Source: Narthecium ossifragum (Eukaryota > Streptophyta > Magnoliopsida > Dioscoreales > Nartheciaceae). From it: a stretch of 64,000 bases of DNA. The position numbers and the translations under genes were made by a program. Positions 36,121 to 47,219 of this stretch are shown piece after piece; the stretch's first letter is position 1, and each line of letters opens with the position of its first letter. A model generated the notes under the pieces. It ran no database searches and was not told the origin of the DNA. It saw nothing but the letters and a program-made list of their open reading frames with translations. The DNA lies in contig OY986968.1 in the NCBI GenBank assembly GCA_963920575.1, positions 26,046,129 to 26,110,128 of the forward strand. The letters run 5' to 3'.

Positions 36121-36550
36121 CTCGTCCTCAACGACTCAGATCCGCCCAGATCCGCCGTCCACGACTCAGATCCGGCCAGATCCGGTCGTCCACAACTCAG
36201 ATCCGGCCAGATCCGCCGTCCACGACTCAGATCCGGGCGTCCATGACTCAGATCCGACCAGATCCGCCGTCCACGACTCAGATCCGGCCAGATCCGGCCG
36301 TCCACGACTCAGATCCGGCCAGATCCGGCCGTCCACGACTCAGATCCGCCCGTCCACGACTCAGCCGGTCATCCACGGCTCAGATCCGCCCGTCCATGAC
36401 ACAGCCGGCCGTCCACGACTCAGATCCGCCCGTCCTTGACTCAGATCCGCCCGTCCATGACTCTGCCGGCCGTCCACAACTCAGATCCGCCCGTCCTTCA
36501 CTCAGATCCGGCCAGATCATGCAAGATCCGGCCAGATCCGGCAAGATCCG
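36121..36550. repeat. Short tandem array of GTCCACGACTCAGATCCG units
   Basis: About sixteen copies of GTCCACGACTCAGATCCG and its GCCAGATCCG extension, with spacing about 20-32 bp, form the right half of the hAT core. Confidence 0.9.
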
Positions 36551-37028
36551 GCTGCCGGCGCCGCCTCTCCCTCCTGGGCCGTGGCGGGTCAACCCGAACC
36601 CGATCCGACCCGTTTCATAAACGGGTTAGACGGGTCGGGTCGGGTTGACCCGTTTATAAATGGGTCGGGTTTGGGTTTTATAAACCTGACCCGTTTATTA
36701 AACGGGTCGGGTTCGGGTTTGGTATTTAATAAACGGGTCAGTGTATGACCCGACCCGAACCCGACCCGCGAACCCGAATTGCCACCCCTACTTATAAGAC
36801 CCCATCCCATCATCGTCCCACCCAAAAGCATCCTACGACTAAAATAATTAAAATGGTTATATAAGAGTTAGGACCGAAGCCATGCAATTATTTCTGAGAG
36901 GGCAGAAGGTATACTAAGTAAAAGTTTCTTAAAAGTCCATGAAGTATAATTTATGTAAGAGTGACATGGTATTTGCAGAAAATCTTAAATTAGACAAATT
37001 ATATGAAATTAACTACAAGGCTATACAT

Positions 37029-37292
37029 TTTTTTTTGATGAGATGAGTCCGAGAACTAAATTAGTCAAAAAGCTCTACTTACATCACCCTTCCTAAACGG
37101 GAGGGCCGTAGCCTCCCTCCTGGTACCAAAAAAAAAAGAAAAAAACTACAAGGCTATACAAGTAAAATATAATTAGTTGATCTAATATTTTTTTTTTTGA
37201 TGAGATGAGTCCGAGAACTAAATTAGTAGAAAAGCTCTACTTACATCACCCTTCCTAAACATGAGGGCCATAGCCTCCCTCCTGGTACCAAA
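37029..37292 (-). repeat. Two direct copies of a retroposon tail
   Basis: A block starting with a T-run and TGATGAGATGAGTCCGAGAA and ending GCCTCCCTCCTGGTACC occurs at about 37,029-37,127 and again at about 37,188-37,288, over 90% alike. On the minus strand each ends in a poly(A) run, as expected for the 3' tails of LINE or SINE insertions. Confidence 0.8.
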
Positions 37293-38114
37293 AATAGCTT
37301 GAGTGATTGGATCTAACTAGTCTCGCTACATTATTAGCTTTTTTTTACAACTTCTAGGGATATAATAAAATAAGACCGACTCAAAATTCAAAATAGTAAC
37401 CCATATCTCCTTAGCAGGACCTTCTAATTCTAGAGGCCACAGCCTACAACCATTCAAAATCTCCACATTCCAAGTATGTGCCAAATTGTCTATCAGACAA
37501 ATAAAAAGCTTGTTGTTTTTATTTTTTCATGAGTATTAGATCGATACGAAAGTTTAATGTATCGGCACCACAACACCGATATACTGACATAAGTATCGGT
37601 AGCATCATTAGTTGATCTAACATGTTTGCCACAAACACCCGAATGCCAATAACATGCTCTTGTCTACACAGAAAAATATCATAAAATGGATAACATAAAT
37701 GCTTTAAGAAGATCAAACGTATAGAATAAATAGTTCCTCAACATGGTTACATATTTTAAATATTGACTGAAATAAGTATAGGTGAAAACTGTATGTCCTA
37801 AATTAGTCGAGAATGCAAAATAGCATCACAACAACCTACTGGCAAAGAGCTACTCACCCCACTACTACTACCGAGCCTGAGGCTCTATTGAAACTTTTGT
37901 TTTGAGCAATTGAGCCCCCAGGCTAGATTGAGTTTATATAGGATTAAAAAAGTCAGTTATAATCATACATCAATAAGTATATCACCCTCTTTTAAATCAA
38001 CAAATATACGAATCAACCTAAAATTGTGAAAACCAACCTGTACCGTCAAGAAAAACCAACCAAATCACCCCATGAAATACAACACCTACTATTCAACTCC
38101 AAACGCCAACAAAA
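37293..38114. other. Gene-free stretch between RNase H relic and retroposon tails
   Basis: This is probably LINE 3' UTR or other repeat debris. No coding region is supported. Confidence 0.4.
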
Positions 38115-38720
38115 CTAGATATCAAAAGGAAAATCCCATGTTATCTCAGATCCGGGTGCAAAGACACAAGAACGGGACAAGCGATGAACCATGTCTAGGT
38201 CAGCCAACCTATCCACTTGTCCCACCAGGTTTCGATGCACAGATCTAAAGATGATTGTGACAAAATGTGCTGAGATACTACATATATCTCTTAAAATATC
38301 GTGAAAATCCGTCGGCCAACACAACCGACCATTGATGCATCCAATAAGAAAGGAACTATCAGATTCCAAAATCACTTTCACACAGCCAGATTAACCTGCA
38401 ATATCAATAGCACGCTTAAGGGCAGTGGGCTTTGCTTCATCACTTGAGTTTACTACCTCATATTCTGGTACAGTTGCCCTGATTGAACCATCTTCTCTCT
38501 TAATTAAAGTACCCATCCCATCAGATTTATTGTCCGCTGCAAAAGATCCATTGACTTGAGCAATATATACCCAGTCTTTGATTAGAAGCCACTTCATTCA
38601 CATCAGAAACGAAACAACTACTTTAGTACTATCTAACCCACCTCCTAACAAAGCAGAACAAAGCCTCAGCCTTCACTTTTTCAGACTTGAAAACAATATT
38701 ATTTATTGCACCCCATAAAG
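38115..38720 (-). pseudogene. LINE-type RNase H (RVT_3) relic
   Basis: On the minus strand, a zinc-binding RT tail-like segment (LNFWALWGAINNIVF, about 38,690-38,735) is followed by an RNase H-like domain: GSFAADNKSDGMGTLIKREDG, then NSSDEAKPTALKRAIDIAG, then VKVILESDSSFLIGCING. An in-frame TAA at 38,391-38,393 splits the domain, so it is dead. The type fits plant L1-like LINEs, whose C-terminus is an RVT_3 RNase H. The poly(A)-like tails at 37,029 and 37,188 lie downstream on the same strand and may be its 3' end. Confidence 0.7.
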
Positions 38721-39374
38721 CCCAAAAATTAAAACACACCATTGATCCGAATAATAGAGAATCTGCATCACTTGATGAGCGCCTCAGCGTGGTAATCAGA
38801 TATTCAAAGCAGCCAAGATGCGGACTAGAAAAAAGAAGTCTTCACAACAACTTTGCAAAAGTACATGAGAAAAAGAGACGAAGGATGGATTCTCGTGCCA
38901 GACCACGTAAGGAGCATCATATGAGATGTAGGCATGTAGCCAAAATGCTCTGTTGAAACTTGCTTGGTGGGACAATAGCCTTTGACAGAAACATAGTATA
39001 GCATTCTTCCGTCCTGGATGATTCTAATCCTTCATGCTGATAATCACATACAAACATGCTGAGACGCACCTCCTAATCTTTTGCACATGCACATATAGTT
39101 TTCACCGGAGTTATCGGAGCCGGTCGGTTCCGTTGGAGATATAGAGGCTACTAGCCCGCGAGAGGGAAGATGAACGCCAAACTCCGAAGGAAGGATTGCG
39201 ATTACGTTAATTTTGATTTTTGATGCAAAACGAAATTAGGCGTAAGTTTTAGACCTAATGGGTCAGAGTTGGATTTGGATCCTACCCATTATACCCCGAT
39301 CCGACTTCTTTAACATATTTCTGAAAATCTTTTTTGTGAAAATTTAGGTTTAGGGCGGAGCTGTCCCTTGTCCC

Positions 39375-39743
39375 TAGAGGTGAGCATTCGGTTCTCGATC
39401 CAGAACCGAAAAACCGAATTTTTTTCGGTCATGTTTTTAGAGAACCGAACTGAACCGAATTTATGAAGGAACCGAACCGAACCGAAATTGTTTGGTTCCA
39501 AATCAATTGAAATCGAACCGAACCGAACTTTTTAGACCATAGGTTCATAGGCTAAGGCATGTATGAAAATTTCGGTTCTGACCCGAACCGAACCGAATTT
39601 TTTTTAAAGGACCGAATCCGAACCAAAACCCGAACTTTTCATACATCCCAAAACCGAACTGAACCGAAAAACCGAACCGAATGGACCGAACTAATTCAGT
39701 TCGGTTCGGTTCTTCGAGTTCGGTTCGGTTCTGCTCACCCCTA
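39375..39743. mobile_element. hAT-type MITE, 369 bp
   Basis: The ends are TAGAGGTGAGCATTCGGTT and the inverse of TAGGGGTGAGCAGAACCGA. Flanking 8-bp sequences CTTGTCCC (39367-39374) and CTTGTCTC (39744-39751) differ at one position, consistent with an aged hAT target duplication. The interior is a run of GGTTCGGTTC and GAACCGAAC palindromes with no coding capacity. The terminal plan parallels the larger hAT element at 35,169. Confidence 0.8.
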
Positions 39744-39801
39744 CTTGTCTCAACCTAGCTTGGCCCCGATAGGAGTTATTATATAAATTTATATAAATAG
39801 A

Positions 39802-40019
39802 AGGGTGATTATATATGCACCATAGAAATTGATAGTGCACTACACCTATTTTTTTTGTTATGTGGCTTTCCACCGAATTTTTGGATAGTTTGCCACCGAA
39901 TTGTATCAAAAATTTCGGTAAAAAGCCACCAAACTAGTATAAAAAATTCGGTGGCTAATTACCGATTGAGTTGGGTGTGGTGCACTTATCACACTCGGTG
40001 GTGCATATATAACCACCCT
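39802..40019. mobile_element. MITE with about 38-bp terminal inverted repeats
   Basis: AGGGTGATTATATATGCACC at the left and its near inverse GGTGCATATATAACCACCCT at the right bracket 218 bp. The similarity extends inward to GTGCAC. The interior repeats TTCGGTGG and CCACCGAAT. The superfamily is not determined because no clear target duplication was found. Confidence 0.7.
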
Positions 40020-40343
40020 ATTTTGGGCGTGCGTTCCTGTTACCCAAACATATTTTTTTTTGGATTGAACGCAGTGGCGTTCACAAAAACCCCGTTTGGG
40101 AATAATAGCAAATTGGTGGGGACCATCCCAAAACTGCATCAGAGACGAAACAGTTTATGGGTGCTTCCACTTGGCCGCACCTTGGCTGAGGCGTAACAAA
40201 CACCGAAAGTAAATAACAAACTAATATTTTACACTGTACATTTGAAAATAAAAGCACACCCAAACAACAAATTACATGAACACGCTTTTCTATCACAGCT
40301 ATTAACGTGTCATACCAAACAGTTTTTAAGCCATTACTGCACC

Positions 40344-40455
40344 GCACCTCACCATAATTTACAAACACACCACACCTCACCTCACCATAATTTACAAACA
40401 CACCACACCTCACCTCACCACAATTTATAAACACACCACACCTCATCTCACCACG
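40344..40455. repeat. 33-bp tandem repeat, about 3.3 copies
   Basis: CTCACCATAATTTACAAACA starts at 40,348, 40,381 and (with two changes) 40,414. Confidence 0.93.
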
Positions 40456-40499
40456 GTCATAAAAAAAACACAACGCACGACCAAATAGAGTCTAAATAG

Positions 40500-42284
40500 A
40501 ATGTGCGGGCCAGTTGAAGGTTACCCATTTGCCTCCATCTTAATGCAATCCCCGGACTATTCAACCACCTGTTGGGGTTTTATTTTTAATTAATTAAATT
40601 TAGTATTATCACAAAGTATGTACTTCTAAATCCGTATGTTTCCTAATCCACGTCTAACCATGCTCATACTGTTACTTGGAAACAAATCCCTATATAAAAA
40701 ATTAACATTCAAATACATATAAAAAATCTTATTTTGTTTACCATATGCGCAATTATCAGATAAATCAACCGCAGGAACTCCATTTTGTAGCGAAGCATTC
40801 TTAAAAAAAGCAAAGATTTCTACGTAGCACTCGCTTAGCCGATGACACTATATATATATATATATATTATTTTTTATGCGAACAACATCCCATCCGGGCA
40901 CATTGTCTCTCCTGCCCGGATTCCAACTCTTTAAATAGGACCAGTAATCGGACCCGAATCCGCACGCCTGTGTCATTGTGTGGACCCGCCTGGGACCCGA
41001 GTCCCGGTCGCACCAGCGCTCGACACGATGTGACCCAACGACGTCTCCAATTCCTATCCCGATGGGCCCCGCGCGCCACACCCACCTTCTTCAAATCCTC
41101 ATCATATCTCCTTGGCGTACAAACAACACAGAACCCCTACTTCCCATGTTCCCGAGGAACAACCTATCCGATATCTATCCACCCCACCCCACCTCATCGG
41201 ACGGCTCAGATCCATCCACATCCCCGAACTTGCTCAATATAACCCAACCAAAGCCTGCAGGGCAGCAGGTGTCTCCGCCTCGTCGTACGCCCGCCAGACC
41301 CGCCCACGGGAATCGAACAAGTGGACGGCTGCTGCAGACTGGCCGTTACTGAACGGACGGCAGAGATTCGCTGCCTGCCTGCTTCCTTCCACTGCACGCA
41401 ACCCCTGCCCCCCTACTAATCACGACTACAGTACAGTGTATCCACACGCGTTTCCCACCAGCAAAAGAGAGTCTAATTATGGGGTCACGTTCCTGGGTGC
41501 GAACGAGGCGGTGGCTGGTGGGCATCCTATCGGATCGAAGCGCATTAAACTCTGGTTGGACTCGTGTGTGGCGCGTTTGGTTCTCGCCAGTCTCGGGAAG
41601 TGGGCACCAGTTGTCCACGCCACGACGCCACGCGCTCCCGAAGTGGACACGATTAGAACGTCGACAATAGAACCACTCCCTCGTCTCTAGTCTCGTCTCG
41701 TCTCGTCTCTGGAGCCATGCGAGAGGAGAGTCGTAGAGGAGAGAGAGAGAGACGAGAGTCTTTGGCGTAAAGCCAAGCTTAGTGGGTGGTGGAATTCTCG
41801 TGAGCCCCTGTAGCATAGTATATATTCTTGTTGTCTGATAAATAGATTGAGATAACGACGGGAAGATAGCTCTGGAGAGAGAGAGGAGAGGGGGGGTGGG
41901 GGGTTGCCAGGAGGAGTTCTACCATATCAAACTGCCTCTGCCTGCCACCAAAGATCCACCATATCAAACTTCTGGCCTCTCTTCTCAAGTTGTCTTCTCG
42001 CTCTGTGTTGTTGTTGTTGTTGGGATGCTATGAAAGCCCAGGCATTAAGGAGAGCTATCAGGATTTGAGCTGGTTTTTGTTTGGGGAACTCCGGGAAGGC
42101 ACGCACCCAAATCGGCAATTCTTGGTTTCCGTCTTTCTTTGGTGTAGAGCAGGCCTTGGTCTCAGGTTTCTCTGAGAGGAAACAAGAACCAGGCTGCTGT
42201 TCCTCTGTTCCACTCTTCCGTTCTGGAAGTCTCTGACCACTTTGACCCAACAACCCGTCCCCTTTGCAAGCGCCCTCGTCCTCC
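40500..42284 (+). other. Upstream region of the Dof gene, GC-rich
   Basis: No protein gene is supported. Composition shifts from AT-rich to GC-rich at about 40,880. A CTCGT pentamer run (about 41,690-41,710) and GA-rich tracts (41,735-41,760 and 41,875-41,900) lie in the promoter-proximal part. Open frames around 41,112-41,690 look like chance frames in GC-rich DNA. Confidence 0.45.
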
Positions 42285-42292
42285 ATAAATAC
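42284..42292 (+). promoter_or_regulatory. Putative TATA box of the Dof gene
   Basis: CATAAATAC lies about 140 bases before the start codon. No ATG occurs between it and the Dof ATG, so the latter would be the first on the transcript. A T homopolymer sits in the leader at about 42,399-42,410. Confidence 0.5.
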
Positions 42293-42429
42293 CCACCATC
42301 TCTATCTATCTATCCCTCTTGTCAATACCCCCTTCTCTTGCATTCCCACTCCAAACCCATCCTCGGATCATCTTTTAGAAGTGAAAAGGCAGCGGATTTT
42401 TTTTTTTTTTGTAGAAGAGCCCATCAATC

Positions 42430-43161
42430 ATGCAGGACCTGGCGGCGGCGGCGGCGGTGAAGGCGCAGCAGCTGGCGGAGCATGACGAGCAGTCGCTGAG
42501 ATGCCCGCGGTGCGACTCCCCCAACACCAAGTTCTGCTACTATAACAACTACAACCTCTCCCAGCCTCGCCACTTCTGCAAGAGCTGCCGTCGGTACTGG
42601 ACCAAAGGTGGCGCCCTTCGCAACATTCCCGTCGGCGGTGGCTCCCGCAAGAACTCCAAGCGCTCCTCTTCGTCCTCCGCCGCCACCACCACCCCCGGCA
42701 CCCCCACCAGTGCCAAACGCCCCACCACCGCCTCCTCTCCGACCCCGACGCCTCCCCCGAGCTCCCCTCCCCTCCCCCTCATCCCCAAGCCCGAGCCCAT
42801 TTCGTTTCTCTACCCGCTCTCGCTCCCGCTCCCCGCCGAACCCGACCGCCAAATGCTCGACATCACCGGCAGCTTCAGTTCCCTCTTGGCCTCCAATGGA
42901 CAGTTCGGAAACCTTCTAGACGGGTTCCATTCGGGCGAGATCGGCGTTCCGGGGTTGCCCAATTCGAGCGACTTCAACCTCTCGATCGGAACCTCATCGG
43001 CGGCAGCAGGGGAGTTCCAGAGCTCAACTGACAGCAGTGGCAATGAGAACAACGTTCCACCGTTGCCGGACAACTTCTTGGCCTTGCAGGGTGATTCTGG
43101 TTGCTGGTCCGGTGGTTGGCCTGATCTTGCCATCTATACTCCAGGTTCGACCTTCCCATGA
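42430..43161 (+). CDS. Dof zinc-finger transcription factor
   Basis: This intronless gene encodes 243 residues. The Dof domain spans about 22-76 with the C-X2-C-X21-C-X2-C zinc ligands at Cys25, Cys28, Cys50 and Cys53. It also has the invariant [19 protein letters not shown] core and the [16 protein letters not shown] tail. Dof factors are plant-only and bind AAAG-containing promoters. A Ser/Thr/Pro-rich linker follows, then a C-terminal region with [10 protein letters not shown], shared within some Dof clades and likely an activation or interaction segment. Codon use is very GC-rich in the first half. The paralogue cannot be named from sequence alone. Its stop is followed by a plain 3' UTR. 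Confidence 0.95.
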   Translation: MQDLAAAAAVKAQQLAEHDEQSLRCPRCDSPNTKFCYYNNYNLSQPRHFCKSCRRYWTKGGALRNIPVGGGSRKNSKRSSSSSAATTTPGTPTSAKRPTTASSPTPTPPPSSPPLPLIPKPEPISFLYPLSLPLPAEPDRQMLDITGSFSSLLASNGQFGNLLDGFHSGEIGVPGLPNSSDFNLSIGTSSAAAGEFQSSTDSSGNENNVPPLPDNFLALQGDSGCWSGGWPDLAIYTPGSTFP

Positions 43162-44878
43162 GGGAGCCATGGCTTCTGAAAGATAGCAGAGACGGGGGAA
43201 ATTGTTATAGTTTAGTTTCTTCTTAGTTATTCTGAAAAGCTTCTGTGAGACTGGTTTTTAGACTCTCCAGTGTTTGTAACCTCTATCTGCATAGTAACAC
43301 AGCTTGGTTCCCAACTTTTGTTAATTTTGAGGCTAATGGGTATTTTGCTTTGATTAACACATATAGATATTAAGTCTAATTAGTGTTTATTTTACCCTTT
43401 AATGGTGAATGGAGAATGGAGAATGGAGAATGGAACTTATCAATTCCATTGAAGGTGAGCATCAGGATTCTGTGTACAATAGTGGTTAAGATTTGAGAGA
43501 CTTCTATAATGTCGCATTGGATGCTGAGAAGCTAAGATTGTTTTATTTAATGCTGATTAGGTCATTGTAGACAAGTTGGTCTTTGCTGCTATTTGTTTAG
43601 TGGGTAATGCTATCTAGTAGTCAAGTTCTATTCCACATTCCGTGTCTCTTCCCCTTGTCTTGAGCATGTTCAAATGCACAGCTATGAATGCGTGGTGGTG
43701 GGCTAAAAATATTCTCTTGCAAATGGTGGGGGACGCATTTCCATTAAATTGTTGCCATTTGTTCTCTACAGTCTACAGAGGACTGACAACAGTTGAATCA
43801 TCAATGGGTACAGTGGCTGAATGAGTTCATATGGTGGGGGGTGGGGAGTGGATGTTCCTTGGAAATGAAGGAGGGAAGGAATACTTTGCCATCTTCATTG
43901 CTTGCATGCTTTTGGTATGGGTCCTTGAGTGGTCTTGGTAGCTTCTAGTTGGCATCATAGATGAGTGGCTCCTTTGCTTTCATCTCCAGTCTTGAAAGCC
44001 CATAATGCCTGTGATGTTATCAGGTGTATATAAATCATGATCTTCATTATGATGAGATGTATTCTTTGCTCAAGCAATGATCTCTGCCTAGTCTGCTAAC
44101 TTATCCTCCCTTTGTTGGAGAGCAGCATAATGTGGCTGCCAGAGAATGCCTTCCTAGCAAGTTTTTTTACTTCAAGCCGGCAGACATCATCATGTTCACG
44201 AGGAAAGGCCACCATCCTAGATGTTTGTCCGATACTTGAAAAGAACAGTGCTAAGAGTTCCTGTTAAAGAGTCAAGGCCTCTGGAGTATAGCATCCTGGC
44301 CTATCCTTTCCATATCCAAAGGTTCCATCAAGATATTGGCGTTCCTTCCTGTTGTCCGTTTGAATCTTCCAAACATGTAACTGTTGTAGATGAAATCTCC
44401 TCGACTGTAATCGAAGATCTTATGATCTGATCTGGATGTCATTGTCCTCATGTCACGTTTTGCTAGATATGGATGATTTTCTCAGGAGGCGAAAGGGCCC
44501 ATTTGTAGATGCTAGCCATTGCTATAAAACTCTATTTTGGCTGTTAGACAAAGCACATGAAACAAATGTACACTCTATTTATAGAGGCACTGTTCCCTTT
44601 GTCCTGTCTAAATCCATGTTCATCAAGTCTATGGAGAATAATATGAATGATTAGCATATGACAAATATGAAATTGAGATGAGGGATGGGGATGGATGGGG
44701 ATGGATATATACGGCTGTTGATTTGGAGGATAAAACGCCACCTCTGGAGTATTTCCAGTCAACCAAGTATATATGTATCGTTAAAAGCTAAAGAGATGGC
44801 TGCAGTTAGCTTCGAATGGTCTCTTTTTTAGATCTCGGGGCATTTTGGATACGGATATGTCTAGGGTACGATAATATC
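43162..44878 (+). other. 3' UTR and gene-free spacer after the Dof gene
   Basis: No further gene is supported. GAATGGA repeats occur at 43,405-43,432. The short open frames between 43,640 and 44,660 are unrelated in text to any family I recognise. Confidence 0.45.
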
Positions 44879-46125
44879 GCTTTTTACGTATTTCTTCTTC
44901 AAATGTTTCTAAATATCATAATTACTCTTATATTGTTTCAGTTTACTAATGTACCTTTGAAAACTTGAAAAATACGTAAATCTACCCCTCCGTCTACTTC
45001 TGTCTAACCATTTAACTTAACCATGGTTTAATCATGGTTATAACTTGACCATGGCATGTAAATTACTTAATTGTCCATGTCTTTACTTAAGCTTACATGT
45101 GTTTTCTACATTTTTGATCGGCTTTTGCCTATTTTAACTTGTTTTCCTTGGTTTGCTGACGTAGAAAGAGAGAGAGAGAGAGACGGGAGGGAGAGAGGGA
45201 CCACCCGCCGGGGGTTGGGGGGAGGTCCGGCGTCCAAGCCTCTCGACGGTGCGCATGAAGCAGTGATGGAGGTCCGGCATCCACACCGCGCGTCACCGGA
45301 GTCGCCACGAGCTGCGCCACCGTTAGCAACACTGCCTGGATCCCTCCGTCATCGCCTCATGCTTGTGGTGCCACGCCACTGCCTTCGGCACCCATGCATG
45401 AGCCGTGCACCTCTCATCCATGCCGCAATCGCCCTTTCCGGTGGCGCCGACGACGCCCTGTTTTTGATGACCAACATGGAAGAGCTGGGCGTTGATGCCC
45501 TGTTTTTGATGACCAATATGAAAGAGATGGGCGTTGCTGCCCTGTTTTTGATGACAAACATGGAAGAGCCGGGCATTGCTGCCCTATTTTTGATGACCAA
45601 CATGAGTTTCCAATGGATTTTGAATTTTTGATCCTTAAAGCTTATCGATATCTGATTTTAATCCACATAGGGTTGATAATATCTGACATAGGGTTGTGGA
45701 TAAGCTCGGCGGCGCTGAAAGAGGCAGTCCAACGGTTGTGGCTAAGAAACGTTGATGATGGATCAACAGTGGAAGAAGGTCATCGAAGGTCGATACCAGC
45801 CCCGATAGGGTCGTGAGGACCTGGGGAATCGATCCTCGAGGTCTGATCGGTGATCCCGACGCTGGAGAGGGTGACTACGAGGGGCGTAGGTTAAGATCGA
45901 CGGTGGAGAGGGTGACTGTGAGGGGCATATTAACAGAGGTAGTAACGTCTTTTTAGCTACCGTCGTTAACGGCGTTATGAATAGTCCATGATGATTCGCC
46001 GACAAGTAACCCGAGGGGTAGATTAACCCTTTTGTCAAATTTTCATGGGTACATTAATAAGCTGGAAAAATGTAAGAGTAATTATGATATTTAAAAACTT
46101 TTGAAGGATAAATATGTAAAAACCC
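44879..46125. mobile_element. Candidate Mutator-like element with long TIRs and GC-rich core
   Basis: About 125 bp at the left (containing TAAATATCATAATTACTCTTA and AAATCTACCCCTC) is matched in inverse orientation, at about 75%, by the right 46,005-46,125. Long inverted repeats of this kind are typical of MULEs. The 1.25-kb element has no transposase. Its core is much GC-richer (45,170-45,460) than the arms and holds a 42-bp tandem repeat, which could reflect captured host sequence. A 9-bp target duplication was not resolved. Confidence 0.6.
45455..45604 (+). repeat. 42-bp tandem repeat, 3.6 copies
   Basis: GCCCTGTTTTTGATGACCAA begins at 45,455, 45,497, 45,539 and 45,581. The unit is 14 codons long and stays in one open frame (repeat ALFLMTNME), but no start or context supports a real protein. 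Confidence 0.95.
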
Positions 46126-46514
46126 CTATCTTTAAATATTGCCTATATTTAATAAGATATAGTTTTAAAAAAAATTAAAATCCTTGTCTCATTCATCCAA
46201 ATAGTTTTGGTTGAGTCGGATGCGAGCTTCTTGGTCGGATGTATTAATAGGAGTTATCTTGGTCAGTCCAGTTTTGTTCCTCAAAAATTCCTCAAACGAG
46301 GCTTGGTTGCGTTCACGGCTGCTGGCATGGGCCTTTCTTCTTGATGAAAGGCCCATGTAGATCTTCCTATTTCGCTTTCTCGGTAAATTTTGCCTAGCCC
46401 CTTGGCTAAATTAATCAAAGGAAAATCAAATAGTTCATGTCATGCCATCTTTAAAAATTAAAACATCAATGCAACGTATCTTATAATAGCTCTTGAATTG
46501 ATTATTTTTTATTG

Positions 46515-46955
46515 GGGTTTTTTTTTTCATATCGTCACCTATATTTTAGAGAATTTATAGAAATCCACCTACATTTTTATTTATTGCATTTCACCCCTTC
46601 TATTATTCATTAAATTTGCAAAAAGCTAACTCTGGTAAACTGCGGTTCCATTCCGTCAGTTTTCTGTGTAAATTGACAAAATTACCCCTCCAGTAAATAT
46701 ATGACGTTATTTTCTCTTCTATGTGTTCTCCTAAATTCTTGGTACGACTGCTTGCTTCATCACCGACGATCCTGCCGGCATTCACGATTCAAAGGTGAAG
46801 GAAAAAAGATCTGAACTCCAATGTGACAGTTTATCGGAGGTGGATTTTTACAAATTTAATGAATAATAGAGATGATAAAATGCAATAAACGAAAATATAT
46901 GTGGATTTTTGTAAATTCTCTAAAATATAGGTGATGATACGTAAAAAAAAAAACC
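46515..46955. mobile_element. Mutator-type MITE with about 105-bp TIRs
   Basis: The first 105 or so bases (with CACCTATATTTTAGAGAATTTA) are matched inversely at high identity by 46,850-46,955. Flanking 9-mers TTTTTATTG (46506-46514) and TTTTTATTT (46956-46964) agree at eight of nine positions. This fits the 9-bp target duplication of MULEs, though the A/T-rich flanks make chance agreement possible. The 441-bp element has no coding capacity. Confidence 0.75.
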
Positions 46956-47038
46956 TTTTTATTTCTAAAATACTGAGATACGCATCCAATACGGCCTAAA
47001 TGGGCATCCGACTATGATCTTGGGGATATGGCCCACGA

Positions 47039-47219
47039 GTGTCGCCGAGGGCCACGCTTAGCCTCTCATCCTTCAACCCCTCCGGCTCTTCCAATTCTAT
47101 TCGCCTCAATTTCCATTTCCTATGTCTCTCATATCCCAATTTCCCCATCTTGTTCCATTTGTTCATAGGTTCAGGGGATAAAGATTTCTTCTTTCCTTTT
47201 CTCGCAGGAGGTTCTCCAG
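47039..47219 (+). other. Possible 5' UTR exon of the serine-rich gar2-related-like gene
   Basis: A C/T-rich leader-like segment ends at a donor (CTCCAG followed by GTAGCA at 47220). The acceptor TTTGCAG at about 48,114 would join it to the coding exon. Inferred only from splice sites and composition. Confidence 0.35.

Larger units (their letters stand above)
35169..36790. mobile_element. hAT-superfamily non-autonomous element with internal tandem repeats
   Basis: The 1,622-bp element begins TAGGGGTGGCAATCCGGGT and ends with the inverse of TAGGGGTGGCAATTCGGGT. It is flanked by an exact 8-bp target duplication, CTTATAAG (35161-35168 and 36791-36798), the hallmark length for hAT. Both subterminal regions, roughly 170-200 bp each, are dense in ACCCGTTTATAAACGGGT-type palindromes, likely transposase-binding arrays. 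The GC-rich core contains two tandem-repeat blocks and no transposase. A long open frame across the core (35,429-36,439) is Pro/Ser-rich repeat translation and probably not a gene. Confidence 0.88.

Noticed and set aside
35429..36439. 336-codon Pro/Ser-rich open frame
   Set aside because: It coincides exactly with tandem repeats inside a hAT element. Repeat units near multiples of three bases explain the open frame.
40344..40455. Possible CRISPR-like array (33-bp spaced repeats)
   Set aside because: The repeats are contiguous with no unique spacers, and the context is plant nuclear DNA. It is an ordinary minisatellite.
41112..41690. 192-codon open frame upstream of the Dof gene
   Set aside because: GC-rich promoter-like DNA with no family resemblance. 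Frames open in several registers, as expected by chance.
45071..45631. 186-codon open frame with ALFLMTNME repeats
   Set aside because: It lies inside a long-TIR transposon and its repeat part is a 42-bp tandem array. There is no evidence of expression or homology.
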